Both the position numbers and the translations under genes were made by a program. This document shows positions 63,500-64,000 of a stretch of 64,000 nucleotides of DNA, piece after piece. Origin of the DNA: Pipra filicauda (lineage: Eukaryota; Chordata; Aves; Passeriformes; Pipridae). The notes below the pieces were generated by a model. The model ran no database searches and had not been told where the DNA came from. It saw only the letters and a list, made by a program, of their open reading frames with translations. The DNA lies in contig NW_024104283.1 of NCBI RefSeq assembly GCF_003945595.2, positions 3,477,036-3,541,035 of the forward strand, written 5' to 3'. Within the stretch, counting starts at the first letter, position 1, and every line of letters starts with the position of its first letter.

Positions 63500-64000
63500 T
63501 GAGGGGATCGGGGAATTGTGGAGGTGGTGAGCTGCTCAGACAGCCGCTGTAGTGAGGGTGAACCTGTGAGGAGCTGCAGGGTCTCAAACACAGGAGACTC
63601 AGCAAAGACCGAAAATGAAGTCCTTGTGTGGGAAAACAAGTAATCGAATCACAGAATATCCCGAGTTGGAAATATTTCCATACAGTACAGTTTATTACCT
63701 TTTATGGCTAAAAGTGGTGCGATGAGAAGCGTTTTATTTTCCCCAAATTCACAGTTCAGGAATATGGTGTGAAATGTGCCAAACGGTATGAAAATACAAA
63801 TTAGAAATTAAGTGAAAAAGTGGTCATTCGGAAATGCTGTTGTAATGTACCTTCCCACCAGGCTCGCACGTTATGTTTTTCTTTAAGCTCAGTTTCGTAT
63901 TTCTTGTGCATATAATTTTCCACAGTGCAACTGGGAGGTGCTATTGCCCATGTGTTTAACTTCAGGAATAAAAAAAGGAAAGAATGAAAAATGTAGAGAT
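63500..64000. other. upstream flank of TUBE1; possible CR1 scrap
   Basis: AT-rich beyond about 63,640. A short motif at 63,643-63,680 (AATCACAGAATATCCCGAGT, TTGGAAA) resembles the reversed 3' end of CR1, but only about 35 bases match. A first untranslated exon of FAM229B could lie here. No donor site stands out. Confidence 0.4.

Larger units (their letters stand above)
63050..63500. promoter_or_regulatory. CpG island, probable bidirectional TUBE1/FAM229B promoter
   Basis: GC-rich and CpG-dense (many CGGCGG, GCGCCC and CCGCGG motifs), unlike the rest of the window. It spans TUBE1 exons 1-2 and the sequence upstream of the ATG. In mammals FAM229B starts divergently from this position. No FAM229B coding exon was recognised within the remaining bases, so the divergent role is inferred from synteny. 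Confidence 0.75.

Noticed and set aside
1..64000. CRISPR arrays, operons or prokaryotic mobile elements
   Set aside because: No regularly spaced repeats. The DNA is clearly vertebrate, with split genes and CR1 elements.

Overview
This window is vertebrate nuclear DNA, almost certainly from a bird. The repeats include several CR1 LINE fragments with the avian-type 3' end (ATTCTATGATTCTGTG-like), one LTR fragment resembling avian ERVL-type LTRs, and long mononucleotide and AAT runs. The genes are split into small exons with GT-AG introns. Two complete protein-coding genes were assembled by hand from splice sites and family knowledge. They are CCN6 (WISP3) on the plus strand and TUBE1 (epsilon-tubulin) on the minus strand, in the same tail-to-tail arrangement as on human chromosome 6q21 (FYN - CCN6 - TUBE1 - FAM229B - LAMA4).

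Layout. Bases 1 to about 39,700 contain no coding exon that I can recognise. By synteny this is the intergenic space between FYN (off the left edge) and CCN6. It holds a degenerate tRNA-Glu-like element (1535-1605), poly(T) runs, three sites of perfect short inverted repeats clustered between 11.1 and 14.9 kb, a low-complexity A/C tract at 26.5 kb and a CR1 3' fragment near 38.3 kb. CCN6 occupies 39,733-47,270 in five coding exons: signal peptide, IGFBP, VWC-like, TSP1 and C-terminal cystine-knot modules. The reading frame is intact and gives about 340-357 residues, depending on which exon 2 acceptor is used. TUBE1 occupies 63,353-49,009 in twelve coding exons. All phases agree and the predicted protein is 475 residues, the same length as human TUBE1. 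Its start lies in a CpG island (about 63,050-63,500) that probably also serves the divergent FAM229B gene, of which no coding exon is visible here.

The TUBE1 introns carry most of the recognisable mobile DNA: a CR1 fragment beside an LTR fragment (intron 11), a perfect 61-bp tandem duplication (intron 10), a CR1 tail (intron 3), and in intron 2 a long CR1 copy interrupted by an approximately 809-bp 5'-truncated non-LTR element of RTE-like type. That nested insertion encodes a 196-codon open C-terminal reverse-transcriptase tail ending in a Cys/His finger. It is the most unusual object in the window, because RTE-type elements (AviRTE) are known only from some bird lineages.

Function. CCN6 is a secreted matricellular protein linked to cartilage homeostasis. 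TUBE1 is a centrosomal/basal-body tubulin needed for triplet microtubules in centrioles. They are neighbours by conserved synteny and are not known to act in one pathway. Their 3' ends converge on a 1.74-kb gap and, judged by the first poly(A) hexamers on each strand, may overlap. All calls were made by eye, with no database search. Exon boundaries in TUBE1 are firm, since phase and protein continuity agree at every junction. Untranslated ends and promoters are much less certain.
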